Origin: Plazaster borealis
Taxonomy: Eukaryota > Echinodermata > Asteroidea > Forcipulatida > Labidiasteridae
DNA: 64,000 nt
Assembly (NCBI GenBank): GCA_021014325.1
Contig: CM037462.1
Span: 806,001-870,000, forward strand
Reading direction: 5' to 3'
Shown here: piece after piece, positions 37,201 through 48,197 of the stretch
Position numbering within the stretch: the stretch's first letter is position 1
Layout of the letters: each line of letters starts with the position of its first letter
Made by a program: the position numbers and the translations under genes
The notes under the pieces: model-generated
What the model was told of the DNA's origin: nothing
Databases searched by the model: none
Seen by the model: the letters and a program-made list of their open reading frames with translations, nothing else

Positions 37201-37584
37201 AATTGCTACTGATATTATGTAATTAAACAAACTATCTCCTAAGAGGATTGATTTACAATAAAAACAAGTCCACAAACTATCTGATGTAAATGCAAAAATG
37301 TTTAAATTACCAGCCGTGCGTGTCACTGCAAGCATAGCGAGAACGACTCCTTCCCGTTACCCTACAGTCTACCGAGTACAGCACCACAGGTACCGAAGAG
37401 GAACTCCCTGCCCCTCCCACCACATTCTCCGGCTATGCGTACCGTCTCTGGCGCCCTCACTGGCACCCCGCCCACCATAGCGTCCCCCAACGTCCACCAA
37501 GAGCCCAATGGTAAGCAAGTGGACATGATGTATGAATACGTTGAACCTAGGGTCAATGATTATTACCTGGAGATTACGTCCTAG
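34284..37584 (+). CDS. Single-sushi type I membrane protein with tyrosine-rich tail
   Basis: Coding exons 34284-34419, 35813-36040, 36716-36824 and 37314-37584 splice in phase to 247 residues. Residues 1-21 form a signal peptide (hydrophobic VAIYWFVVFFFTSSVHG); NETANTT gives two N-glycosylation sequons. Exon 2, flanked by phase-1 introns as usual for CCP modules, encodes one sushi domain: SPC, YYC, ASC and PQC supply the four cysteines, with G..GPIPQC at the end and the usual Trp replaced (GNYG). Three more cysteines (DCF, LCGIC) precede it. Exon 3 encodes a membrane span (LAVICLSSALGGMVIIWMIT) and the basic stop CRRK. The ~85-residue tail is Pro/Ser-rich and ends MMYEYVEPRVNDYYLEITS, with overlapping YxxV, YxxP and YLEI sites that could bind SH2 domains or adaptors if phosphorylated. 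I know no named orthologue. A surface receptor or adhesion role is inference. Confidence 0.83.
34606..34976 (+). mobile_element. TTAA-type MITE, family B, copy 2
   Basis: From TTAAATGCATCGTACACGTT to GTACGACGCCTTTAA. Family B interior words (ATAGTATAATGCATTTTGAG, GACATAACCGCTCCAGATTT) are intact, but the outer ends look like family A ends (ATCGTACACGTTTGGTAATG), suggesting the two families share termini. It lies in intron 1 of the sushi gene. Confidence 0.8.
34978..35550. repeat. GGGTCA-rich repeat split by a family A MITE
   Basis: 34982-35051 (ACGGGTCAGAATTGACCCGG, CCGGGTCCC) and 35427-35550 (TTGACTCAGG, CGGGTCATTTTGACTCAG, GTGGGTCAGTCC) look like halves of one element related to 59905-60145 and 53157-53190. 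The gap, 35052-35426, is a family A MITE (copy 3) starting TAAAGGCATCGTACACG and ending GATACCTTTAA. Confidence 0.72.
35052..35426. mobile_element. TTAA-type MITE, family A, copy 3
   Basis: TAAAGGCATCGTACACGTTT to CGTGTACGATACCTTTAA, with the CTTCTTGCAAGAAG hairpin in the centre. The left border reads GTAA instead of TTAA, so one side of the target duplication has mutated. It lies in sushi-gene intron 1, inside the GGGTCA repeat. Confidence 0.87.
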
Positions 37585-37813
37585 GCATAGGGGAAGTGAT
37601 TACTAGTTTCTCGTCAACTTATGTTTGAAATTATTGATGAGAGAAATTATTCATTATTTTATTCCCTTGTCAAAATGCAAACCTGTGTAAAATGGTTAGT
37701 TGGTGTTCCTGTAGCATAATTGTTATGTTGGGCTTCAAAATGACTATGGATGACTATGGTTATCCACATAGACGCATTCACTGGGAAATAGGGACTGAAC
37801 AAAAAAAAATGTC

Positions 37814-37950
37814 GGAAAAGTTTCCGCAGCATGCCTCCAACTTATTTTTTTATTTTTTCCTGTTTTTCATTTTGAGATAGGTGGAAAACAGGAAAAACAA
37901 AAATAAAAAAAATAAAAAATAAGTTGGAGGCATGCTGCGGAAACTTTTCC
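37814..37950. repeat. 137-bp foldback element after the sushi gene
   Basis: GGAAAAGTTTCCGCAGCATG near the left end is mirrored by CATGCTGCGGAAACTTTTCC at the right. CCTCCAACTTATTTTTTTAT also pairs with ATAAGTTGGAGG. The right arm includes AATAAAA runs that could serve the sushi gene as a polyadenylation signal. Confidence 0.88.
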
Positions 37951-38061
37951 CAAAAATGTATTAAGGTAACGAATTACCTGGGGTGATGACATTTTGCCAG
38001 GAAAAGAATAGCGTGGATTTTGCAAACTTTCAAATAGGTTAGGGAGGATTGGTGTAGGGTT

Positions 38062-38360
38062 AGTCTTGATTGGCGACGCTGTTTTTTAAATTAGTCACCA
38101 GTAGAGGGCGCAATTCGACCGTTTGAGAGGCTGACTCGGATCGAGGGACTGGGCAAGTCTATAAATCTGGATCGAAACAGCGTTTTGATCCAGATGTTCG
38201 TGTGATCTTTTCTCCAGTAATTGTGTTGAGGACAGTAATTCGTGTTGCGATATCGGCGACAACGTTAACAAAATGAACGTCGCCAATCAAGACTAGAGTT
38301 GGGGTTGAGGTTGGGGTAAGGGATATGATTAGGGTTTGGGTTTGGGTTTGGGTTTGGTTG
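38062..38360. repeat. TIR element followed by telomere-like GGGTTT repeats
   Basis: AGTCTTGATTGGCGACG (38062-38078) is exactly mirrored by CGTCGCCAATCAAGACT (38278-38294), giving a 233-bp element with a TA-rich border. Directly outside, GGTTGGGGTAAGGG and TAGGGTTTGGGTTTGGGTTT (to ~38357) form a short GGGTTT run. Confidence 0.8.
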
Positions 38361-38689
38361 AATATAAATGCAACTTACAATTTTTCCAACTGGCAATGAT
38401 CCTACGATGTTGAGGTACACCCGAGTCATATAAATCTCGCTATACATGTAGTACAGCCATGGTGCAGCTGTGCTCCGCTTTCCACGCTGTAAGGAATGTG
38501 CAAGCTAGCTCCCCAAACGATCTTTGTTTAATGAGTCGCCCAAGCATACCTTATTTGCATACGCCGTAGGGTAGTAAATTAACATACATTTGCATAATTG
38601 CCAGTATTCTTCTTCTGGGAGAAAAGAGCTTTATAAGTCTATGCTACCTATGGGGTGGTAATTTAACAGTAGAAGTGGAATATCAATAA

Positions 38690-38960
38690 ATAGACCTCTT
38701 GCATTGGTCGCCATCATTGGTGAAACGTGCACGCGTGAAAGGCGATCAATGGCTGAGAGTCATGCGCAGAGCGTCAGGCGCGCACTTTTCCATTGTTCGT
38801 CAACAAATATGGCGGCCAATAACGTCATGGGTAATCCATCTATACCAAATGGACTGTATTTATGGGATAAGTCATCTTTGACAAAATGGAAATCACCATT
38901 GAATTTTTGTTATCATTTGTTTTCTCAAATTATGTTAAGATTTTCTTGGAAGGAGTGATT
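38690..38960 (+). other. Possible promoter and first exon or repeat relic (weak)
   Basis: A local rise in GC (TGCGCAGAGCGTCAGGCGCG) precedes AATATGGCGGCC, a YY1-like start word, opening a short frame (MAANNVMGNPSIPNG...) that runs to 38958. No donor or partner exon was found and the protein is not recognised. It could equally be a relic of a retroposed gene. Confidence 0.2.
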
Positions 38961-40984
38961 ACCATTAAAGAGCTGATTGATTGATTTGTAAAAGTTTTAA
39001 CGAATGCATTATTAGGTTTGATCTGACATCTCATTGAAGCGTAAATAACGTAAACAAATATGTTTGTTTACACAACAAACGAAATGTTGTAGTCGATGAC
39101 ATAAATAGAAAACGTGAGAGTAGCCACAAAATCATAATACATTCATAGAAAGCCTTATTCGTTAAATAAAGCTTTATTTATTTCACGATGATTATACTTA
39201 ATATTGCATTAGTGCCTTCAAAATATGTATTATACAATAGCATTAATTAATTATTAATTTATGTTAATATTTTGTATACAAATACCCAGTGAGTCCTTCA
39301 ATCAATTCCAGCATATACTTGTAGATATAAACAATTCTACACATTCATATAGTACTTACTTTCATTCAGTTGTAATAAATAGCTCTTACTGTGTGAATTA
39401 TTTATGTTGACTATGTTTGCTTTTATACTATTGGTGTACAATATTAACACTTGATGAACTAGCAATTCCAATTTATCTTGGAGACTATAGAAATGTTCAC
39501 GTAAACGAAATATCATGCCCGCTGACTCGCCCCCTCCCAAACCCAAGCCCCGCCCCATCCGCAACCAAAACCTTCGTGTGACCTGAACACGTGGTTTTCG
39601 ATGTTTCGCTTATTAAAAAAGGAAAATAACATTGAAAGAATAAAATACAACAAGAACTCCACAATAATCAGGAAGTCTTCGGGATTTCTAAAGAAATCAT
39701 AAAAAATAAAATCATTTTTGAATTTTGCAATGAATGTGTGATTGAAAATTTCCATTGGATGTTATCAATGTCTGCAGGTAATCACGTAGGGTCTAGGCCC
39801 AGGTTCATAGAAGTTGCTTGAGCACACAAACGAAGAAGCTACAGCACAACTAAATTGTACTAATCAGAATAAGGTTACCAACCAAAATACCATTTTTACA
39901 TGTACCATTTGTGGCTGGTATCGTGCAGAAAACTGCATGACATGTCATTTTCTATTTTTGTTCCACCAATCGAAACCCCCCGCAACAAACACATCATGTC
40001 TAGTTATTATTATTATCCATCCGAAATTCTCATAGCTTTAACACAGGAAATTTGTTATCGTTCGATTTCAGAAACTACAGTTTTATTTTTAAGCTAAACA
40101 TTAGGTGTTTGTGAACAATTAAGCAGCTCTGTAAAACTAGACCCTGCAGGAAAATAGAAAACGTAGTCTTTGTGCAAGACGTTATTAGCTGATCATTGTT
40201 ACACGACCTCCGCAGCTAGTATTACACACTACTCACTAGTCACCACAGCAGGTCGCGTGCATGTCAGGTAGGCTACGCTAACTTAACGAGTAACGTCTTG
40301 TCCTCAGACTATAAGAAACCATGAAGATTCCTTTAAGAACACTCAATATCCAATACCCTCTTTGTATTGATGTTTTGTTAATTATATCAGTTGCTGATAT
40401 CAAAAATAAACCGAATCAGATTTATACCATGCGTCTTTCAAAATTTATCATTGATTGATCGTACATTCTAAGTCAATAAAGTTATTATACTTTATTTTAT
40501 ATTATTTATGTTTGATATATATTTTTATTTACCTCTGTGTGTAGATAACTGTCAAACTTTCCCGAACTTCTTCAGCAATTTGTGATTTAACATCACACAC
40601 GGAAGGAGAAAAGTTGCGCTGGCATTATCGATAATAAATCAAGACTATAATTTGGCAACGTTTTACTCGAACCAGCGAGAATAAAGTATGTTTGAAGTCA
40701 TGTTTCACTGATGCATAATTGCTCCTTAGGAATTGTTAAATCACCTCTTGGTTGCGAAATTACATTAAGATGCAATGTGCATCGTTACCGATATAGCCTC
40801 ACTATCAAACATCAGCCTGTCTGACTCCCTTTACGATAGTAATATGCACATTACTGATACATGATTGGACACCAGACTATCACTTCCAGCCTCAGCTTGG
40901 TAGAGTGGGTTTATGGAAGAAAACCAAAATGGCTGCATCGTGATGGAAGATACGACTCCTCTGACTCCTCTATCATACTTTTCA
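38961..40984. other. Intergenic region, AT-rich, one foldback repeat
   Basis: 39160-39260 is very AT-rich. 39796-40145 is a long copy of the CAGGTTCATAGAAGTTGCTT...AAGCAGCTCTG inverted-repeat family. No gene is supported. The sialyltransferase 3' UTR probably occupies some of the right end, but no nearby minus-strand AATAAA marks its limit. Confidence 0.5.
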
Positions 40985-43682
40985 TCAACTTCCAGTAACT
41001 GTCTCTTGATATTCCTTAGACTTTGCACGTCCTCCGAGCATCAGAAAAGCATAGTCCTTATCCTCAGTGTTACCCACTTCATCCGGGACATTTCTATTTG
41101 GGGGCCTAGCATTGATCCCTGAGGAACCATCACCGCTGTTATTATGAACACCACTAAGTTTATCCACGGGCACAGTTTTGTTTGCATGCTTAGTTCTGTT
41201 CTGTCGCACCGGGCCGTACTTTTCGCGATAAAGTTTCATAAAAGGCGAGTCCAAGTTAGACTTGTTGTACACCTTGGATTTCCAAACAGGATGGAGGAAC
41301 TTGATGTTGTATTTCTGTGCCCAACGGCCGAAGATGAATTTCTCGGTGACGAAAAGATGGCCGCTGGTCAGGCGCTCTTCACTCTTCATATAGTAGCCAC
41401 ACTCGGTGCGCGTGTTGTTACCTATGTTTCCATAGTAATGGTATGGTGTGGCGTCATTCGGGTTTTCTCTGTAAGACAAAATAACACAATTATTTACGAA
41501 TTGTTTAGGATAAAGCAACCATTATTATTGTTAATACTACACAACAACAACATCCCCAACACCCCCTCCCCCCAAAAAACAACAACAACAACAACAACAG
41601 GCCAAAAAACAACAAACACCCCAACACACCCACCCCCTACCAACAAACCCAAAACCCACACTCACACAAACAAAACAACCCAAAAAAGAAACAGCTCTTA
41701 GTTCTATTTCAAATAATCATGGATGTGTATTCAGCTAATGAGGTGCAAACTTTAGACTTGGTTCCAAGTCTGCAGTAGGCCTATTGCCTGAAATACCGCC
41801 CCCTCGTGGATTATTTTAACCTATTATTCGTATAGGTATGTGACAGAATGAGAGCCAACAAAGGCAATTGAGTTCTGCGAGGCTGATGCAGACAAAAATA
41901 CCCGCGATCTTAGACTTGAAATCAAGTCTACGCAAATCTGGACATTGAACCATCTCTTTCCTAGTTCACAAGTAACTTTTGATGCTCCATCAATCTTAAA
42001 TGTATTATCATATACAGACTTAATATTCATTCACTTCATCCTTACTAAACCTGACAAAAACATCACTTTGACAGAGGAGCCTACGTTACGTTCCCATGGT
42101 TACCCTAAGACTATGAGACTTTAAACAAACAGCTTCAAATACATGCAGAGAGCCACACAACCGCAGTTACAAACAACACTCAAGATATAAAGACTGTCCC
42201 CAAGCCACAATCCTTAGAGATTTCAAAAGATTATAATGTCCACGTATCATCGAACGATGGCACCGAGTGATTACACGGGCCCGGAGAATTAATACTTGTG
42301 ACCCGGGGTAGAATTCGTGGCGCCGGCCGACCGTCTTCTCGGGCAACCTGCAGCGATTATTCCTTCTTTCCTTGTTTGTATTTTCTGTTATGCTTTATCA
42401 ATATTATCAAACGTATTCCGCAATTTTACTTTAAAATAATGTCTCACTGAACAGGGAGAGGTTAACCGAGAGGGAATCACAACACCGATAACGTGAGGTG
42501 ATAACTTATGATCTATATTATAACAATTTTCGAATTGAAGATTATTTTTAACAGTCCAACTTCCGATCGAATCAAACAGCAAAAACTACAAATCAACATC
42601 ATATCTGGACAGACCTTAGGGATAGGTTTGTAATTTAATTTTAAAGGTCAGATGATTGTATTTATACTTTTTTTCTGAAGGGGGGCGGGGCAAGAGTTCA
42701 TCATCTCGAACGCTTTAGTTTTCAACTTACATCAACAAAAACTACTGCAACTATTAAATATGATTCATAGCTTTGACTGCACGTATGTATTTGTTTTACG
42801 TTGTTGTGTGTCTATGCATTGTGATAATAACAAATGACACCTTCTGACTCTCACTACACAAAACACCTGTCATCGTTTAATAGCAGAGAAGGCAAGTTGT
42901 TATGGGTGATTAGTTTTAGAAATATACACTCCATATCATGTGCTTAATTTCATAAAGCTGTTAACCAGCAAGCAAATAGTTGTGCTTACTATAGCAAAAA
43001 CCTATAGTGCACAAAATGTATTTCATTAATGATCAAGTAGATTTGACAGTGCGTGTGTGCGCGTTCGTACGCGAATTTTGATTAACTGCGTCAACTCGCC
43101 TGCTTACAAGAACCGCCGGAAAGTTTTAAGTTTTGCTGTCAGAGCACAGTGGACATGAGAAGAAAAACTGTGTTAAACGTGCTGCTCCGTAAGCAAACAT
43201 CTTCTGTTTCAGATGTTGTGAAATTGGGCCCTGTTTTAGATTGACTTTGATGGATTTGTTGGCCCTGCATTGGCAATCCACTGATACCTTGCATTGACCA
43301 GTCTAACCACATTCCATCACTCTTACATTAAGAAGATTGGGTTAATAAGAAGTATGGGTTTTAGGGTTTCAGGGTTTCACTCGGGAATTCATTCGCTTCA
43401 GAAACCGCCACGGTGTGAGGGTTATGTTACACTGACGACACCATACTCCGTTCAATTAATCAGAATGGCTTACCAGACGAGACCTTTTCCGTTTCGGTTC
43501 GAGTTAGGCCTATTTATTGACAAGTACTATGTGACATGTTTCCAATGAACCAAGATTGTACGACCTTTTCCCACTACAACATTCTTGTCGTGACGAGTTG
43601 GCATTTCTGTTGAGAACTATTTACTTGCAGGTTTTCAGCGCCTTTGAGCAAACCTTTGATTTAGGCGCTTTATAAATTGTGT

Positions 43683-43718
<36 letters not shown>

Positions 43719-46059
43719 ATCACACTAAATATGTTTATGTTTTTATGAACATGGCTGATGAAAACGTCTGCACGTCATGTTTTAGGGCTCACGACAAAGT
43801 CTTATAAATGGAAATATTATTACAACTTCTGATTGGAAAAATTATTTAAATTCTAATGTTCTATCACCACGAAACCTTCAAGTCGAAACAACTTCGAAAA
43901 AGAGACCTTTTATAAAATATTATCTGATTGCACATCGTGCGTGCCACACAAATACATACTGGTCGGCCAAAATAAGGGAACATTGTGCCTCTTGTGTAAG
44001 GGGTTGATGGTGGTGTGACGCATACGCGTTTGTGCGTCTGCCTAGTGCACAACTCTAAGGCGTTTTACGTATGCACGCATGCGTGAATGTAACTAGCATA
44101 ATATTTGATGGGGAAAGGGTAACGTTTTAGGCCGATCGGGCACTTGTATCCAAAATGGGATACCAAAGATATTCAATAGCGATATAAGAATTGGTGGAAC
44201 TTTGAATAGACTTGCACAGTCTAGTGCCTAGTGCTATGTGGCCCATAGTTGATTTTGGATGCCGGTGGTGGAGTCCCAAAGGATGTGTTTTTAACAAATA
44301 AATAAATACAATTCTAAACTTACAAGCAGTAGTCGCCATATACCATCCCGTATACCGTCAGATCATCGCACATGTCTAAAGCTAATAGCATTGTGTGCCA
44401 ACCAGTGGTCAACCACGTCTTAGCTTGGGTCCTGAAAATTATAAATTATTGATAAGAAACATTAGGATAAGCAACTTGGAAATAAATACATTCTGAAATA
44501 CTCAACCACATGGTGGGGGACTGGGCCAAGAAGGGGTTAAAACTGGACACCACAAGTGAAATGCAGGGGATGCATAAACCTCTGTACAAGCCCTAACACA
44601 ACTAATCTAGGTTCCTATTTAGCCATGGTCCGCGGGTCAAAGAATAGGTAGAACGCCAAAATGACCGGTGCGAATTGTGTACAAGCGTTCCAGCTTGCTA
44701 GCTCATTGAGTGTCAAAGGTATAGGATTGTTCATTATGGTGGCATCAATGAAGCTGTGAAGCTGGGGAAAAAAGTCTTAGGCTGTGTCCGAATTGGCGGC
44801 TAAAGCTACGGCTACGGCTAGGTTTTGCGTCATCATGCGTTGAAGTATAGTACATCCTCAGCCTTAGCAGCAGTCGTAGCCGTAGCTGAAGCCGCCAATT
44901 CGGATGCAGCCTTTAGATAGCCTATTGACTGTATGAAAAGCTTTAAGTGGCCTAGTGGTGACCACTTTAAAGTACAGTCTTGAAACAAGACTAATACTAA
45001 CCTGGTGATGCCTGTCTCGTTATGGAACACTTCATTATTGTATCTCATCATGGCTAGAGTGTGCATGAAGAAACTAACATTCTTATAGAGCTGAGAATAG
45101 TTCAAAATCAACCTGTAGGCTGGATTCTTGTAGACGTTGGTGTTGTATAACCACGCTATGATCACATTGTCGGACTTCGTCCTCTCGTACATAAAATGGA
45201 CTTTCTGGTTGGACGGTTTGTTCTGGAAGGTGGGACGAAAGTTTGAATGGCCCACCACACGCACGGTGGTTCGTGAGCCAACATCTCCTTCAAATGCCCG
45301 CGTGGGGGCGTCGTTCATGCGGATGACGCACTCAGCGGCGTCTATGTCCTTTCCTGCATTTTTTCCCAAGAGCTGACCAGAGCTGGTGACGAGTGCGCAT
45401 GTGCGACATCGGAGTTCAAACGGCTGATGGATAAAAGTAATAAGTGTGTGTTATGCTAAATAGTTCACACCCTTTTATAGTTAATAACAGGTAGGGCCTA
45501 GTTGAAGACAATTATAGCAAAGTTGGGGTTTCAGAGAAAGGATTCACCGAAAAGGGTCTGTCTGTCATGTACATGCTAATGGGATACTTTGGGGACGCTA
45601 GGTGGCAGCAGACTAAACCAGGTAAATCCATTGCTCTCTTAATAAGATTCGCATGCTCCTTTTACTACAAAATGGGAAAATAAATTAGTGTTTGCTGCCA
45701 CCTAGCGGCTATCGAGCACAAGTTGTTCTACTCTGATTGCCCCCCCCCCCCAATCTACGAAATCCTTGGCTTACCTTATGATCTGGCACTGATATCGGCA
45801 CCATCATCTGCTGCCTGTGCTTTTGAAACGTCTCATTCTTAGGAATCTTCCGTAAGAGGTGGGGGTAGCATCGCGGGAAGGGACAAGACAGTGGCCCACG
45901 GGCAAAGAAGGCAGCGCCCCCTTGCGACCCACCACCGCCAGTGGTGTCCACGTAGTAGTAGAAGAAGAAGCAGATGACGAATGAGTAGAAGGAGGCAAAG
46001 AAGAGCATACTACAAGGACCCTGTTGAGGAGACAGAGCGAGTGGAGAGGTAGAAGACAT
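40985..46059 (-). CDS. ST6GALNAC5-like: GT29 alpha-2,6-sialyltransferase, ST6GALNAC3/5/6 group
   Basis: Coding exons 46059-45775, 45423-45002, 44431-44324 and 41468-40985 splice in phase to 432 residues. It is a Golgi type II enzyme: short cytosolic N-terminus, membrane anchor ~18-36 (FASFYSFVICFFFYYYV), stem, then catalytic domain. Sialyl motif L spans ~104-148 (CALVTSSGQLLG, ECVIRMNDAPTRAFEGDVGS), motif S 241-265 (TWLTTGWHTM...TVYGM), motif III PYHYYG (280-285), and motif VS H309xxxxE314 (HLFVTE). The TSSG and ECVIRMNDAPTR wording is that of the ST6GALNAC3/5/6 enzymes, which add alpha-2,6 sialic acid to GalNAc of sialylated glycans or gangliosides. Unusual is a ~85-residue Asn/Lys/Arg-rich tail after the catalytic core, absent from the ~336-residue human ST6GALNAC5. 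ATG 46059 directly follows a likely acceptor (TTCTAAG), so an upstream untranslated exon is expected. The subgroup cannot be fixed without a tree. Confidence 0.92.
41524..41700. repeat. ACA/CCA-rich low-complexity tract
   Basis: ACAACAACA runs alternate with C-rich stretches in sialyltransferase intron 3. The open frame through it on the plus strand (Thr/Pro/Asn-rich, from 41144) is an antisense shadow plus simple sequence. Confidence 0.8.
42938..43233. repeat. Inverted-repeat element of the AATTTCATAAAGCTG family
   Basis: CTTAATTTCATAAAGCTGTT at the left and GTGAAATTGGGCCCTG at the right are reversed copies, with internal GTGCTTACTATAGC-type words. It resembles 12940, 19068 and 39796. It lies in sialyltransferase intron 3, together with a retroposon-like tail at 43640-43720 (GCGCTTTATAAATTGTG plus GATT repeats). 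Confidence 0.65.
44779..44913. mobile_element. 135-bp MITE with GGCTG(T/C)GTCCGAATTGGCGG ends
   Basis: AGGCTGTGTCCGAATTGGCG and CGCCAATTCGGATGCAGCCT are inverted ends. The interior repeats GCTACGGCTACGGC and its complement. Flanks CTTAG/CTTTAG could be a target duplication. It lies in sialyltransferase intron 2. Such GTCCGAATT-ended elements are typical of small hAT-like MITEs (assignment inferred). Confidence 0.7.
45596..45708. repeat. 113-bp inverted repeat with CGCTAGGTGGCAGCA ends
   Basis: CGCTAGGTGGCAGCA at 45596 is exactly mirrored by TGCTGCCACCTAGCG ending at 45708. A half copy, CACTAGGTGGCAGCAGACAT, occurs at 29152 beside the family E MITE. It lies in sialyltransferase intron 1. Confidence 0.75.
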
Positions 46060-46111
46060 CTTAGAATAGTGGATGTAAGGAAATTAAGATGAGTATTAAT
46101 CATGGACTCAT

Positions 46112-46477
46112 ACTGTGTGGAGCGGTTATGTCCACGCAGGAAGAATAATCTGCAATTGGAATACACAATCTGAGAAACGTTACCGTCAGTAACGCTTCTC
46201 AGATTCAAATTTTGGAATCAAATTCTGGAGCGGTTATGTCCACGCAGGAAGAATAATTTGCATTGGAATACACACTCTGAGAAGCGTTACGCGTAACGCT
46301 TCTGAGATTCAAATGTTTTGGGGGATAAAAAGTGATATCTTTTTCCATAACTGCAGTACTTTGAAGTGAACAATTTCTCAAAATGCATTATACTATCCAA
46401 AGCTGCTGTACTTCTTACCAAGTAAGTTTGTTTTGCCATTAATTTTCAGAATAATTACCAAACGTATACAGACCCTA
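46112..46477 (-). mobile_element. Family B MITE, tandem partial plus longer copy
   Basis: The block GGAGCGGTTATGTCCACGCA occurs twice (46119 and 46223), so a truncated ~110-bp copy precedes a longer one that ends in CCAAACGTATACAGACCCT. Each carries a palindrome (GAGAAGCGTTACGCGTAACG... in the second). It lies just 5' of sialyltransferase coding exon 1. Confidence 0.78.
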
Positions 46478-48197
46478 AACAGAGCGTGTCAAACGCAACA
46501 CAGGTTAATTTCCTAAATGTGAAATTAATATCAAAATATAATATCAAATTGAAATTTAATGTAGTTTTATACCACACAATTATAAGAAGTCAGATTCAAA
46601 ACTTCTAAACACTTGGTTAATCATTCATTGTCAGAAAAAATACAATCTAAGTAAATACACCTGATTTCAATAAAAGCCGTTTACTTAAAAGTTAAAGCCC
46701 GAGCCTATGCCATAGCCATACTGGTTTCGAAAGGGCCAGAGAACAAATAATTGAGGGCGCCCTGCTATTCGAACGGGTGATTTTGTTATGTGTGGCACAT
46801 CCAGTATATGGACATTCATCTTTTAAGCTGGATGAACGACTTTTTAAGAGACTACTTGACCCTTGATCATGGGTTTATGACCTCTGGTTTGACCTTACCT
46901 TTGGTTGTGTTGACGTGGATATCTGATGCATATCGGATCGGTGGGGATTGTAACCATGGAAACGGTTTAGACCTTAGACTGAGACTTGATTTTATCATAA
47001 GATGCGGCATCTGTCAAGTAGTTATTTATTAACTGAACTTTGTTTGCAATGATCTCCAGATCATAATAATCGTGTATCTAATAAAGGGTCTTACTAGTCT
47101 TGGTTCAAGGTTAATTTACTCGACAATCTGTGGTTCATTAGACTCGTCAATGAGGGCGCAACTTTATTTATAGAAGTCAGGGCGTGTGCGAATTGAATCA
47201 TTTTGTTTTTGTGGCAATGGCAATGTTCAAAAACAATTAGCAATCTGGTCACAACCACTGACAAATATTTCAGGACAATTCCCTTTTAATTGATGTTTTC
47301 GTCAAAAGTGTGAGAGATTGAAAAAAAGGAAAACAGATCGAATGCAGAGCTCATTTTTCAGTCTTGATAAGTTCAACACAGAAGGGAAATCGGTGCAATG
47401 CTATATAATTAAATAATTGTTTATGCTTGATCTCAATTTGACTCCGGAATTTAGATTTACATTTCAAATGGATATGTTTAATGATTCGAGAAAGTAATGA
47501 ACTTTCATTTTCAGGTAATGCACGAACAAAATCCGCCAATGATAAGTGTTTAATTAAAAACTAAAAATGAATTATTGCCCCGACATTATCTCACGTCCAT
47601 CAGCTATTTACAAATGGTTTCGCGTGTTACATAATTATGTGCCTTGTCCGTAAAACATATTATGCGAAAGTTTTTGTAGTGTTTTTGTTTTGAAACTGAG
47701 CCTCGTCTGTCAAAATACCTTCGGAGAAAAACATAAATAAACATTTCTTGCGGCAAAAATTGGGCCAGGTAAACGGCTCTTGACATTTCACGGTATTTCA
47801 AAACGCCATTAAAAATAGTGAACTTTGGGTTGGGTTTATTGCTCCTGGTCAACCTTCATTCTGCTTCCCTTCCACTGACTAACACCTGGAACTGGGTTAG
47901 CTTAACATTTTCCAAAAGGAGGGTGCGTTTTAGGGGCAGAATCCTTTCAACTAAGAAAGGGGTGGAATGAATTTTACTGACCGCGAAACTAAACTTAACA
48001 AATATTTGATTAAAACGGAAACTGGGTCAGCTGAATATCACCGTGAAGACAAGTCGAGTAGGAAAACAATGTCATTGACCAAACCGTGGAGGTCCTTCCT
48101 CCATGATCAAACATACTTGATGCATTTTTTTGCCAGGATTCGATTTTAAACGAGCTCGTAATGTGCAAATAGACCACTATGGAAGGACAATACTTAC
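46478..48197. other. Presumed 5' intron of the sialyltransferase gene
   Basis: No repeat family or gene recognised. AT-rich stretches with isolated ATG-to-stop frames that lack coding character. Assigned as intron only because of the candidate donor at 48198/48197. Confidence 0.35.

Noticed and set aside
41144..41701. 185-codon plus-strand ORF
   Set aside because: Its first half is antisense to sialyltransferase exon 4 and its second half is ACA/CCA low complexity.
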